A model generated the notes under the pieces. The model saw only the letters and a program-made list of their open reading frames with translations. It had not been told where the DNA came from and ran no database searches. Positions 9,300 through 18,635 of a stretch of DNA of 64,000 bases are shown in pieces. Where the stretch lies: contig NZ_CP011409.1 in assembly GCF_001267925.1 (NCBI RefSeq), forward strand, positions 2,914,001 through 2,978,000, in the 5' to 3' direction. Both the position numbers and the translations under genes were made by a program. The stretch comes from Herbaspirillum hiltneri N3 (lineage in GTDB: Bacteria > Pseudomonadota > Gammaproteobacteria > Burkholderiales > Burkholderiaceae_D). Each line of letters begins with the position of its first letter. The first letter of the stretch is position 1.

Positions 9300-10948
9300 A
9301 ACAACCACTATTTACTGCCGATGGCGACGCCACGGCCGATGTCGTCATCGTCGGATCCGGCGTGGTCGGCGCAATGATCGCCGATCAGCTCGTGACCCAG
9401 GGCTATTCGGTACTGATGCTGGAAGCCGGCTTGCGCATCGAACGTGCACAAGCGGTCGAGAACTGGCGCAACATGCCGTTCGAAAACCGTGTCGGTTCCG
9501 ACTATCAGGGCCTCTATCCGCAAGCGCCCAACGCACCGGCGCCGCTGTACTTCCCGAAGAACGACTACATCGCGCTGTCCGGTCCGGACGGCAACGGGTT
9601 CCAGCAAGGCTATCTGCGCACGGTCGGCGGCACCACCTGGCATTGGGCGGCGTCGTGCTGGCGCCATCTTCCGGTCGACCTGAAGATGAAGTCGACCTAT
9701 GGCGTCGGTCGCGACTGGCCGATTTCGTATGAAGAACTGGAGCCGTATTACTGCCGCGCCGAAGAAGAAATGGGCGTGGCCGGACCGAACGACCCGGCCC
9801 TGCAATCGCCGAGCGAACGCAGCAAGCCCTATCCGATGGATATGGTGCCGTGGGGTTATGCCGAGAAGCGCTTCGCCGAGGTGGTGAATCCGCACGGCTA
9901 TAATTCGGTGCCGATTCCGCAGGGACGCAGCACGCGCCCGTGGCAAGGCCGTCCGACCTGCTGCGGCAACAATAATTGCCAGCCGATCTGCCCGATCGGC
10001 GCGATGTACAACGGGATCCACCACGTGCAGCGCGCCGAGATGAAAGGCGCGAAGGTGCTGTCAGAGGCGGTGGTGTTCAAGGTCGATACCGACCAGAACA
10101 ACCGTGTCACGGCGGCGTATTGGTACGATGCCGGCAAGAAGCCGCACAAGGCGACGGCCAAGGCCTTCGTCTTCGCCTGCAACGGCATCGAGACGCCGCG
10201 CCTGTTGCTGCTGGCGGCCAATGCGGCGAACCCGAACGGCCTGGCCAACTCGTCGGATCAGGTCGGCCGCAACATGATGGATCACTCCGGTTTCCATTGC
10301 ACCTTCCTCGCCAACGAACCGATCTGGACCGGCCGCGGTCCGGCGCAGAGCAGTTGCCTGGTAGGCCCGCGCGATGGCGCCTCGCGTGCGGAGTATTCGT
10401 CCAACAAGATGATCCTCAACAACATCACGCGTGTCGGCCCGGCCACCCAGCAAGCGCTGAAACTGGGCCTGGTCGGCCCCGAGCTCGACGATGAAATCCG
10501 CCGTCGCGCAGCCTTCGGCGTAGACTTGTCGATCAGCCTGGAGCCGCTGCCGGAAGCGCACAATCGCCTGACGCTGAGCAAGACGCGCAAGGATCCGCTG
10601 GGCCTGGCTTGCCCCGACATCTATTACGACGTCGGCGACTATGTACGCAAAGGCGCCGAGGCCGCGCACAAGCAACTGGAACACATCGGCCGGCTGTTCG
10701 GCGCGGTGGAGTTCAACATCACCACCAGCCTCAATGCCAACAACCACGTCATGGGTGGCGTGATCATGGGCGCCAATCCCAAGGACTCGGTGGTGGATGG
10801 CAATTGCCGCGCCCACGATCATGCCAATCTGTGGCTGCCGGGCGGCGGCGCGATGCCGTCCGCCAGCGTGGTCAACAGTACGCTGAGCATGGCGGCGCTG
10901 GGACTGCGCGCTGCCGATGATATCGGCAAGATGCTGGCGAAGGGATGA
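9296..10948 (+). CDS. FAD-dependent sugar dehydrogenase catalytic (alpha) subunit, GMC family with 3Fe-4S motif
   Basis: A 550-residue GMC oxidoreductase that would oxidise an aldose, polyol or sugar acid in the periplasm and pass electrons to the cytochrome encoded next. The FAD dinucleotide motif is VVIVGSGVVGAMIADQL (about 17-33). TCCGNNNCQPICPIGAMYNG (about 221-240) carries Cys222, Cys223 and Cys228, the ligand pattern known for the 3Fe-4S cluster of Burkholderia FAD-glucose dehydrogenase. The C-terminal NNHVMGG and VVNSTLS contain the catalytic His and Asn positions. It has no signal of its own, consistent with Tat export with the small subunit. Exact substrate is not readable from the sequence. 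Confidence 0.9.
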   Translation: MKQPLFTADGDATADVVIVGSGVVGAMIADQLVTQGYSVLMLEAGLRIERAQAVENWRNMPFENRVGSDYQGLYPQAPNAPAPLYFPKNDYIALSGPDGNGFQQGYLRTVGGTTWHWAASCWRHLPVDLKMKSTYGVGRDWPISYEELEPYYCRAEEEMGVAGPNDPALQSPSERSKPYPMDMVPWGYAEKRFAEVVNPHGYNSVPIPQGRSTRPWQGRPTCCGNNNCQPICPIGAMYNGIHHVQRAEMKGAKVLSEAVVFKVDTDQNNRVTAAYWYDAGKKPHKATAKAFVFACNGIETPRLLLLAANAANPNGLANSSDQVGRNMMDHSGFHCTFLANEPIWTGRGPAQSSCLVGPRDGASRAEYSSNKMILNNITRVGPATQQALKLGLVGPELDDEIRRRAAFGVDLSISLEPLPEAHNRLTLSKTRKDPLGLACPDIYYDVGDYVRKGAEAAHKQLEHIGRLFGAVEFNITTSLNANNHVMGGVIMGANPKDSVVDGNCRAHDHANLWLPGGGAMPSASVVNSTLSMAALGLRAADDIGKMLAKG

Positions 10949-12447
10949 TCATGACCGTGCGCTCCCTCCTCATCCTCTCCTTGCTCGCGGTGGCTGGTTT
11001 GACCACGGCACATGCGCAGGAACAGTCATTGACCAAACCTCCGGCTCCGGCATCCCAGGCGTCCCCGGCGTCTTCCACGGCCCCGGCCGGCCCGGCCAAA
11101 GACGACGTCGAGAGCGGCCGCTACCTGGCGATCGCCGCCGACTGCATGGCCTGCCATACCGCGCCGACAGGCAAGCCGTACGCCGGCGGCTACGCGATCG
11201 AATCACCGCTGGGTACGATTTACGCCACCAACATCACGCCGTCGAAAACCGCCGGCATCGGCAACTACAGCGAGGCGCAATTCGCCCGCGCCCTGCGCGA
11301 AGGCGTGCGCGCCGACGGCAGCCATCTGTACCCGGCCATGCCGTACACCAGCTACGCCATGCTGACCGACAGCGACGTGCACAAGCTGTACAGCTACTTC
11401 ATGCATGCGGTCGAACCGGTCGACACGCCTACCTCCAGCCAGACCGCCTTGCCCTTCCCGTTCAATGTGCGCATGTCGATGCTGGCGTGGAATGCGATCT
11501 TCCTCGACACCAGGCGCTTCGTTCCCGATGCGGCGAAATCACAGCAAATCAATCGTGGCCGCTACCTGGCCGAAGGCCTGGCGCATTGCAGCGCCTGCCA
11601 TACGCCGCGCAATTTCCTGATGAGTGAAAAGGGCGGCTCGGCGCTGGCCGGCGCCCCGCTGGGTTCATGGCATGCGCCCAACATCACGTCGGACAAAGTC
11701 AGCGGCGTCGGCGGCTGGAGCGACGCCGAGCTGGTGCAATACCTGAAAACCGGCCACGCCGAAGGCAAGGGCCAGGCCGGCGGCGCGATGGCCGAAGCGG
11801 TCACCAACAGCTTCCAGCATCTGCGCGACGATGACGTGGCTGCGATGGTCGCGTACCTGCGCACGGTGCCGCCTGTGCGCGACAACGCCCAGGCGCAGCC
11901 GGCCTACAGCTACGGCAAAGCAGCCAGCGATGAGCCGGCGCTGCGCGGGCTGAACGGTCCCAACGAGCACGACAGCCTCAACAGCGGCGCGGTACTGTTC
12001 AGCGGCTATTGCGCCAGTTGCCATGCGGCCTCCGGCTCAGGAAGCAGCGGCCAGGACTATCCGTCCCTGTTCCACAACACGACAACCGGAGCACGCAATC
12101 CTGCCAATCTGGTATCGGCAATCCTGTACGGCGTGGAGCGCAAGATCGGCGACAAGGAAATCCTGATGCCGCGCTTCGATGCGCATTCCTATGTCAATCC
12201 GCTGACGGACCGGCAGATCGCGCTGATCGCCAACTATGTGCTCAAGCAATACGGCAATCCCGACGTGCAGGTCAGCGAAGCTTACGTGGCGCAGGCGCGC
12301 AAAGGTGGCGAGCAACCGGTGCTGGCCAGACTGCAGCCCTTCATTGCGCCGGCCATCGGCGTGGCTGTCCTGCTCTTGTTGCTGTTGCTGCTGATTGCCG
12401 TGGCCGTCGTCACGGTGCGTCGGCGCCGGCGGATTCCATTCAAGTAA
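10945..12447 (+). CDS. triheme cytochrome c subunit of the sugar dehydrogenase, membrane anchored
   Basis: A 500-residue electron acceptor subunit with an N-terminal signal peptide (cleavage near AHA-QE, about 24), three heme sites CMACH (67-71), CSACH (215-219) and CASCH (356-360), and a C-terminal membrane helix (about 463-488) followed by an arginine cluster. It passes electrons from the FAD subunit to quinone or the oxidase. This is the architecture of the alcohol/gluconate/sorbitol dehydrogenase cytochrome family. The start overlaps the preceding stop in ATGA. Confidence 0.92.
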   Translation: MIMTVRSLLILSLLAVAGLTTAHAQEQSLTKPPAPASQASPASSTAPAGPAKDDVESGRYLAIAADCMACHTAPTGKPYAGGYAIESPLGTIYATNITPSKTAGIGNYSEAQFARALREGVRADGSHLYPAMPYTSYAMLTDSDVHKLYSYFMHAVEPVDTPTSSQTALPFPFNVRMSMLAWNAIFLDTRRFVPDAAKSQQINRGRYLAEGLAHCSACHTPRNFLMSEKGGSALAGAPLGSWHAPNITSDKVSGVGGWSDAELVQYLKTGHAEGKGQAGGAMAEAVTNSFQHLRDDDVAAMVAYLRTVPPVRDNAQAQPAYSYGKAASDEPALRGLNGPNEHDSLNSGAVLFSGYCASCHAASGSGSSGQDYPSLFHNTTTGARNPANLVSAILYGVERKIGDKEILMPRFDAHSYVNPLTDRQIALIANYVLKQYGNPDVQVSEAYVAQARKGGEQPVLARLQPFIAPAIGVAVLLLLLLLLIAVAVVTVRRRRRIPFK

Positions 12448-12470
12448 AAAGCAAGATTGCGCAAGGCATG

Positions 12471-12507
12471 AAAAACGCGGAGTCTGCGCCTGGCGCAGCT
12501 CCGCGTT
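12471..12507. terminator. hairpin between convergent genes
   Basis: AACGCGGAG (12474-12482) pairs with CTCCGCGTT (12499-12507), with CTGCGCC/GGCGCAG continuing the stem inside. A run of five A precedes it, so it is a good rho-independent terminator for the minus-strand kinase; on the plus strand the T-run is weak. Confidence 0.75.
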
Positions 12508-12550
12508 GTCGTTTGGAGAAAGGTCTGAAGAAAGGTCTGGAGAAAGCGAA

Positions 12551-13729
12551 TCAGCGCCGGTCAGGCCGGTTCGGCAGGATGAAACTGAAGCGGGAACCCT
12601 TGCCCGGTTCGCTGACGACGTCGAAGCTGCCCTCATGCGCTTCAACGAAGGTCTTGAAAATCGCCAGTCCGAGACCGAGACCGCCCTGCTCCCTCGTTTC
12701 GGTTTCGAATTTCTCGAAGATCAGGTCCATGCGGTCTTTGGAAATGCCCAGCCCGTTGTCGCTGACCCAGCACTCCGTGCCGGAGCCGTCGGCAGTGTGC
12801 GCCGCGCCGATCACCACTTCTCCGTGGGGCGTATGCGTGATGGCATTGGCAATCAGGTTCTGCATCATGCGGCGCAAGAGATTGGCGTCGGCATAGATCA
12901 CCAGTTCTTCGGGCACATCGTTAAGCAGCCGCGTGCTGCCGGTGCCGGCGACCGGATTGAGGTCGTAGACCATGCTTTCCACCAGCGGCCACAGATCGAT
13001 GTTGCGGCGTTCCAGCTTGACGCCGCTTTCGGTTTTCATGCTGTCGTTTTCCTCAATGACCTTGGCCACCAGTCCCGACATGCTTTGCACGTTGCGCTGC
13101 AAGACCTTGATCATGCGCGCCGCACGCGGATCGGCATTCTGCGAGGCCAGAGTCGATTCGAGCACCTTGGACGCCAGCGCCACCGCGTTGAGCGGCGTGC
13201 GCAAATCGTGTGCGATGAAGGAAAGATATTCTTCGCGACGGCGCTGCACCTCCAGCGCGCGATTGACCGAGAAAGTCTGCACCGCCAGGCCGATTGCGCT
13301 GTCGAACACCAGATTGATGACGTGGAACGGTTTGCCCTGCAGGTTGATCTGGTGGGTGCCGGCCAGATCGTGAATGCAACCGCGCAGCAGATTGTATTCA
13401 GCCACCACTTCCTCGATCAGGTAACCGTCGTGCAGGCGCTGCAGGCCGTGTTCCGGCGGCGTACCGTCGGCAAGCACTTCGGCGATCGACTCGTCGGAAT
13501 TGCGGCGAAAAGCCAGTGCGATCTCGTCCAGCAAGGCCGGCACATGGTCATTGAGGGTCGGCGTGCTGAGGTTGCGCGCAGAGGGCAAGGCGCGCACCAT
13601 GCTGCGCCAGCGCGTCAGCAGCGCTTCGCGATTCTGCTCAACCAGGGCGGCTAATTGTTCCAAGGTATTGATAGCGTTCTCCGGGATCTGAAACGGTGCG
13701 GCAAAACGGCGCCGTGCGGCGCCGCTCAC
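12551..13729 (-). CDS. sensor histidine kinase with RsbRD-type N-terminal domain
   Basis: A 392-residue soluble kinase without membrane segments. Residues about 25-155 resemble the RsbRD/RsbT co-antagonist N-terminal four-helix domain (LLTRWRSMVRALPSARN). The HisKA box is EYLSFIAHDLRTPLNAVALA (His about 175) and the ATPase shows NLIANAITHTPHG, VSDNGLGI and GGLGLGLAIFK. The start is a GTG with GGTGAG upstream. It lies 14 bp after a stand-alone receiver on the same strand, so the two probably form one unit. The sensed signal is unknown. Confidence 0.88.
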   Translation of the reverse strand: MSGAARRRFAAPFQIPENAINTLEQLAALVEQNREALLTRWRSMVRALPSARNLSTPTLNDHVPALLDEIALAFRRNSDESIAEVLADGTPPEHGLQRLHDGYLIEEVVAEYNLLRGCIHDLAGTHQINLQGKPFHVINLVFDSAIGLAVQTFSVNRALEVQRRREEYLSFIAHDLRTPLNAVALASKVLESTLASQNADPRAARMIKVLQRNVQSMSGLVAKVIEENDSMKTESGVKLERRNIDLWPLVESMVYDLNPVAGTGSTRLLNDVPEELVIYADANLLRRMMQNLIANAITHTPHGEVVIGAAHTADGSGTECWVSDNGLGISKDRMDLIFEKFETETREQGGLGLGLAIFKTFVEAHEGSFDVVSEPGKGSRFSFILPNRPDRR

Positions 13730-13743
13730 CGCTCACCGTTGAT

Positions 13744-14163
13744 TTACTGCAATTGTTTGCCGATGTTGTCGAGGATGTCCTGCAACTGATCGATGTCGTA
13801 AGGCTTGGGCAGCGAGAAGGTGCCGGGGCCGATGTTCTTGCTGATCTGCGCGCCGTAGCCGGAGGCGAAGATGATCTTCAGCGCCGGTGTTTTTTCGCTG
13901 GTGCGTCTGGCCAGCTCGATGCCGGACATGCCCGGCAGGCTGACGTCGGTGAACAGGACGTCGAAGTCCTGCTGCTCCAGTTCGGCCAGCGCCTCTTCGG
14001 CGCTGCCGACGCCTTCGGCGCGATGGCCCAGCGCTGCCAGCAGTTCGCAGACCAATTGCTGGGAATCCAGATTGTCCTCCACTACCAGAATATGCAGGCC
14101 GGAAATATCGGCTTGATTCGCCATGCTTGATACGCTTGTGGTCATTGTTGTTTGTATTGTCAT
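13744..14163 (-). CDS. single-domain response regulator (CheY-like)
   Basis: A stand-alone receiver with no output domain. HILVVEDN gives the acidic pocket, DVLFTDVSLPGMSG the phospho-acceptor Asp, IIFASG the Thr/Ser position and LPKPYD the conserved Lys. The start is uncertain because no good ribosome site is visible; ATGs at 14163, 14145 and 14124 are all in frame, and 14124 begins immediately before the domain. It is first in a pair with the kinase at 12551 and diverges from the KaiC-like gene. Confidence 0.85.
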   Translation of the reverse strand: MTIQTTMTTSVSSMANQADISGLHILVVEDNLDSQQLVCELLAALGHRAEGVGSAEEALAELEQQDFDVLFTDVSLPGMSGIELARRTSEKTPALKIIFASGYGAQISKNIGPGTFSLPKPYDIDQLQDILDNIGKQLQ

Positions 14164-14462
14164 TTCAACATCTGTTGATGTGGATAGCAGGAATTCCGGA
14201 CGTGGGTTTTGCCTGAATTTGCACATGTCGATAGTAATGCATTCTGACCGGCGTGCACTAGCATGCCGTGCAAATCCCGGCAAATCGCCGAAAAGCCGAA
14301 AACCTTGCCCAGCCTGGGTTGCAGGACCGGCTTCAGAATGTCTTACAAGAGATTCAGGAGTCATCTGACAGGGAGGGAAATCTCCCGCCTGCTACAGTGA
14401 GTCACATAAAAAAAGCGGTCGCGGCATCTGCCCGATCATCACAACCTAACGATATCGACGTG
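14164..14462. other. divergent intergenic region between receiver and KaiC-like genes
   Basis: About 300 bp with no convincing gene. It should hold promoters for both directions. GGGAG...CTCCC (14371-14386) can form a small stem. I see no clear -35/-10 pair. An open frame runs through it in phase with the KaiC-like gene but lacks a supported upstream start. Confidence 0.4.
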
Positions 14463-15986
14463 ATGGCTACACAACAAAACCACCTCACACCGGATCGCGC
14501 ACCAGATCCAACATCGACCCGATCCGCGACCGGCATCAGCGGCCTGGACATCATCCTCGGCGGCGGCATTACACGCGATCGACTCTACCTTGTCGAAGGC
14601 ACCCCGGGAACGGGCAAGACCACCTTCGGCTTGCAGTTCCTGCTGGAAGGACTGAAACAGGGCGAGCCGGGTCTCTACATCACGCTGTCGGAAACGGCCA
14701 CGGAATTGCGCGCGGTTGCCGCGTCGCACGGCTGGTCGCTGGAGGGATTGTCGCTGTACGAACTGATCGACGAGGAAGACCTCAATCCGGATTTCCAGCA
14801 ATCGATCCTGCATCCGTCTGAAATCGAACTGGGCGAAACCATCAAGAACGTGATCGCCCGGGTCGATGAACTCAAGCCGGCCCGCGTGATCTTCGACAGC
14901 TTGTCGGAAATGCGCCTGCTGGCGCAGAATCCGCTGCGCTACCGTCGCCAGATCCTGGCGCTCAAGCACTTCTTCTCCACCCGCAAATGCACCGTGCTGA
15001 TGCTCGATGACCGCACCGCCGAGGCCGGTGACTTGCAGTTGCACAGTATCGCCCACGGCGTGATCAGCCTGGAGCAACTGGCCCAGGATTTCGGCACCGA
15101 ACGTCGCCGCTTGCGGGTAATCAAGATGCGCGGCATCAGTTTCAGCGGCGGCTATCATGACTTCGTGCTGAAGACCGGCGGCATGCACGTCTTCCCGCGG
15201 CTGATCGCTGCAGACCATTTCGCCGACTTTGAAAACAGCATGGCCACCACCGGCGTACCGGGGCTTGACGTCCTGCTCGGCGGCGGTCTCGTGCGCGGCA
15301 CCAATACCCTGCTCAGCGGCCCATCCGGAGTCGGCAAGACCACCACGGCATTACGGTGCACGCTGGGAGCACTGGAGCGCGGAGAAACCGCCGCCTATTA
15401 CCTGTTTGACGAAGGAGTCGGCACCTTGATCGCCCGCGCCCGCGCGCTGGGCATGGACATCGATCCCTACCTGGCGGATGGTAGCCTTGCGTTGCATCAG
15501 ATCAATCCGGCTGAAATGTCGCCGGGAGAATTCTCCGCCACGCTGCGCAATGCGGTTGAGAAGGAAGGCCGCACCTTTGTCGTGATCGATAGCCTCAACG
15601 CCTATCTGCAAGGGATGCCGGGAGAAAAATACCTGCTGCTGCAAATGCACGAGATGCTGTCCTACCTGAACCAGCAAGGCGTCACCACGATGCTGGTGCT
15701 GGGCCAGCACGGCCTGGTCGGGGAAATCCGTTCGGACATCGACCTCAGCTATCTCAGCGACGCCATCCTGCTGTTCCGTTTCTTCGAGGTGCGCGGCGAT
15801 ATCGCCACCGCCATCTCGGTCGTCAAGAGCCGCGCCAGCCATCATCCCCGTTCCATCCACGAGTTTCGCCTCAGTCCGAACCAGGGTCTGCAGGTAGGCG
15901 AACCGCTACAGGATTTCGAAGGCATCATGAGCGGCTTGCCGACTTACCGCGGCAGGACCCCCATGCTGGCCACCGATGCCGATTAA
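14463..15986 (+). CDS. KaiC-like double-domain RecA-fold ATPase
   Basis: A 507-residue protein with two KaiC-type ATPase domains in tandem. Walker A motifs are GTPGTGKTT (46-54) and GPSGVGKTT (286-294); each domain starts with the family signature ATGISGLDIILGGG or TTGVPGLDVLLGGG. The catalytic Glu-Glu pairs of clock KaiC are altered (LSET and FDEG). No kaiA or kaiB is nearby. In proteobacteria such proteins usually sit beside histidine kinases, and here it overlaps a hybrid kinase by 11 bases, so the pair is probably a signalling module and not a clock. An ATG at 14463 is chosen; a GTG precedes it directly. Confidence 0.88.
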   Translation: MATQQNHLTPDRAPDPTSTRSATGISGLDIILGGGITRDRLYLVEGTPGTGKTTFGLQFLLEGLKQGEPGLYITLSETATELRAVAASHGWSLEGLSLYELIDEEDLNPDFQQSILHPSEIELGETIKNVIARVDELKPARVIFDSLSEMRLLAQNPLRYRRQILALKHFFSTRKCTVLMLDDRTAEAGDLQLHSIAHGVISLEQLAQDFGTERRRLRVIKMRGISFSGGYHDFVLKTGGMHVFPRLIAADHFADFENSMATTGVPGLDVLLGGGLVRGTNTLLSGPSGVGKTTTALRCTLGALERGETAAYYLFDEGVGTLIARARALGMDIDPYLADGSLALHQINPAEMSPGEFSATLRNAVEKEGRTFVVIDSLNAYLQGMPGEKYLLLQMHEMLSYLNQQGVTTMLVLGQHGLVGEIRSDIDLSYLSDAILLFRFFEVRGDIATAISVVKSRASHHPRSIHEFRLSPNQGLQVGEPLQDFEGIMSGLPTYRGRTPMLATDAD

Positions 15987-18090
15987 TCTGCCGCTGGAAG
16001 AACGCATCCTCATCCTTGCCCCCCATGGCCGGGATGCGGAAGTCATTGAGCAGACGCTTTCGGAGGAAGGCCTGGGATGCGCCATTTGCAGCAGCTACGC
16101 CACGCTGTTGCAGGAACTGGAACACGGCGCCGGCGCAGCACTGATTACCGAGGAGGCGCTCAGCAACGCTGATTTCTCTCTGCTGCACAGCTGGGTGGAA
16201 AAGCAGGAATCATGGTCTGATTTTCCCTTCGTGATCCTGAGCGCTCGGCAGCGCAATCTGGCGCGCAATCCGGTGCTGGATGTGCTGGAGCGGCTGGTCA
16301 ACATGATCTTGCTGGAGCGCCCCGTCAATAGCGAGACGCTGCTGCGCGCCGGCGTCTCGGCGCTGCGTGCACGACGCCGCCAATATCTGAGTCGCAGTCA
16401 TTTGCAGGAACGTGCACGCTCGGAAGAACATCTGCGCCTGGCGCTGCATGCCGGACGTCTCGGCTCCTGGAGCCTGGAACTGGCCAATTCCATCCTGATC
16501 GTCTCCGACGCATGCAAGATGCATTTCGGCATCGCGCCGGAGAGCGAATTCACCTACGACGACCTGATCAACGCAATTCACGCCGACGATCGCCAGCGCC
16601 ATCTGGATGTGATCGAAGCGGCCATGCTGTCGAAGGACGACTTCTCCATCGAATACCAGGTGGTGTGGCCGGACGGTTCCGTACATTGGGTGCAGATACG
16701 CGGCCAGACGCTGCACGATCGCCTCGGCGTGCCGGTCCAGATGGCCGGCGTCTCGCTCGACATCAGCGACCGCCGTGAAGCGGAGGATCGTCTGCTGGAA
16801 AGCCAGAGCAATTTGCGCCAATTCAACGAGATGCTCGAGTTGCGCATCCAGGAGCGCACTTCCGAACTGGCCCAGGCCAACGACCGCCTGATGAAGGAAA
16901 TGTCCGAGCGCGAGCGCACCCAGATCGCACTGGTGCAGGCGCAGAAGATGGAAGCCATCGGCCGCCTCACCGGCGGCATCGCGCACGATTTCAACAACCT
17001 GCTCAATGTCATCATCGGCAACGTCGACCTGATCGAGCGCCTGTCTGCCGATGAACGCATCAAGCGCATGGCCGGTTCCGCGCGCAACGCCACCAAGCGC
17101 GGCGCCAAGCTGACCGGGCAGCTGCTGGCCTTTTCGCGCAACCAGACGCTGGACCTGAAAGCGGTGGACATCGGCTCGGTCATCGACGGCATGAAGGATC
17201 TGATCGCCGTATCAGTGGGTTCCGGCATCGACATCACGATCAGCGTCGCGGAGGGTCTGCCGCGCGCCGTAGCCGACGCCAACCAGATCGAAATGGCGAT
17301 CCTCAATCTCGCGATCAACGCGCGCGACGCCATGCCGGATGGCGGCAACCTCAACATCGACGTGCAACACCGCTACGCCCACGATGGCGTGCTCAAGCCC
17401 GGCGCCTACATCGTCATCGAGGTCAGGGACACCGGCACGGGCATCACGCAAGAAATCCTCAGCAAGGTGTTCGACCCGTTCTTCACCACCAAGGCTGTCG
17501 GCAAAGGCACCGGTCTCGGTCTCAGTCAGGTCTATGGCATTGCCGACCAGTCCGGCGGCATGGCGCGCATCGATAGCACGGTGGGCAAAGGCACGACCGT
17601 GGAAGTCTGGCTGCCGGTGGCCGGCGCGATGCCGGTGCGGGAGCATGATCAGGAGACGCTGGACCAGCCGCTGGAGCCGAAGGAATCCGGCAACATCCTG
17701 GTGATCGAGGATGACGCCCAGGTCCGTCAATTCATCGTCGAATGCCTGGAAATTCTCGGATACACGGTGGACCAGGCGGAGAACGGCTGGTTCGGCCTGG
17801 AGAAATTGCAGACCGCGCATTTCGACCTGTTGATCGTGGATTTCCTGATGCCGGGCATGAACGGCGCCGAAGTGATTGCCGCTGCCCGCGAGCGCGATCC
17901 GCACCTGCCCATCATCATGGCTACCGGCTATGCCGACATGCAGGCGGTCGAAAAAGTCATCGACCTCGATGCCGTGTTGCGCAAGCCGTTCCAGATTACC
18001 GAGCTGGCCAATAGCGTCAAGCGCGCCATGCATGCCTCCAACGCAATGCAACACCGTCACGACGCTCCGCCCGCCACCTCCCGCCCCTGA
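15976..18090 (+). CDS. hybrid sensor histidine kinase (pseudo-receiver, PAS, HisKA, HATPase, REC)
   Basis: A 704-residue cytoplasmic kinase. Residues about 9-125 look like a receiver fold without a proper phospho-acceptor Asp. A PAS domain with PAC end (about 150-270, [20 protein letters not shown]) follows, then a coiled coil ([20 protein letters not shown]). The HisKA box is [20 protein letters not shown], with ATPase boxes [21 protein letters not shown] and [15 protein letters not shown]-terminal receiver ([26 protein letters not shown]) ends the protein. It overlaps the KaiC-like gene by 11 bases, so they are coupled. It converges on regA with 8 bp between. Confidence 0.9.
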   Translation: MPINLPLEERILILAPHGRDAEVIEQTLSEEGLGCAICSSYATLLQELEHGAGAALITEEALSNADFSLLHSWVEKQESWSDFPFVILSARQRNLARNPVLDVLERLVNMILLERPVNSETLLRAGVSALRARRRQYLSRSHLQERARSEEHLRLALHAGRLGSWSLELANSILIVSDACKMHFGIAPESEFTYDDLINAIHADDRQRHLDVIEAAMLSKDDFSIEYQVVWPDGSVHWVQIRGQTLHDRLGVPVQMAGVSLDISDRREAEDRLLESQSNLRQFNEMLELRIQERTSELAQANDRLMKEMSERERTQIALVQAQKMEAIGRLTGGIAHDFNNLLNVIIGNVDLIERLSADERIKRMAGSARNATKRGAKLTGQLLAFSRNQTLDLKAVDIGSVIDGMKDLIAVSVGSGIDITISVAEGLPRAVADANQIEMAILNLAINARDAMPDGGNLNIDVQHRYAHDGVLKPGAYIVIEVRDTGTGITQEILSKVFDPFFTTKAVGKGTGLGLSQVYGIADQSGGMARIDSTVGKGTTVEVWLPVAGAMPVREHDQETLDQPLEPKESGNILVIEDDAQVRQFIVECLEILGYTVDQAENGWFGLEKLQTAHFDLLIVDFLMPGMNGAEVIAAARERDPHLPIIMATGYADMQAVEKVIDLDAVLRKPFQITELANSVKRAMHASNAMQHRHDAPPATSRP

Positions 18091-18098
18091 ACCGCGAT

Positions 18099-18635
18099 TT
18101 ACTTGACGCGCTGCTTTTCCAGCTTGCGCGCCAGCGTGCGCCGGTGCATGCCGAGACGGCGCGCCGTTTCCGAGATGTTGAAATCGGTCTCCACCAGTAC
18201 TTCGTGGATGCGTTCCCATTCGAGGTTCTTGATCGAGGTCGAGCGCGCCGTGAGTTCCACCTCCGTATTGCCGGCGATGTGCCCGAAAGCGGCTTCGATG
18301 TCGTCGGTGTTGGATGGTTTGGCGAGATACTGGCAGGCGCCCAGCTTGATCGCCTCCACCGCCGTGCCGATGCTGGCGAATCCGGTCAGCACCACGATCA
18401 GCATGGCCTCGTTGTGCTGGTGCAGCATCTGCACGCAGGACAGGCCGGAGGTGTTGCCGTTGAGCTTGAGGTCGACCACCGCGTAGCCGGGATTGTGCTG
18501 CGCCAGCAAAGCTGCGGCTTCATCCTGGCTGGCGGCGTGCAGGACGGTATAGCCGCGCCGTTCGAACGAGCGGCTCAGCGTGCGAGCGAAGGCAGCATCG
18601 TCTTCGATGATGAGCAGCAGGCGTTCAGTCGGCAT
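18099..18635 (-). CDS. regA: redox response regulator RegA/PrrA/ActR family
   Basis: The protein is a DNA-binding regulator of respiration genes, phosphorylated by RegB. The receiver has EDD (11-13), phospho-acceptor Asp55 in YAVVDLKL and Lys106. The C-terminal Fis-type helix-turn-helix NISETARRLGMHRRTLARKL (about 153-172) is nearly identical to the RegA/PrrA/ActR recognition helix. At 178 residues it has the family's usual length. It overlaps regB by 11 bases. Placement at the end of the cyo operon suggests that it controls the oxidase. Confidence 0.92.
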   Translation of the reverse strand: MPTERLLLIIEDDAAFARTLSRSFERRGYTVLHAASQDEAAALLAQHNPGYAVVDLKLNGNTSGLSCVQMLHQHNEAMLIVVLTGFASIGTAVEAIKLGACQYLAKPSNTDDIEAAFGHIAGNTEVELTARSTSIKNLEWERIHEVLVETDFNISETARRLGMHRRTLARKLEKQRVK

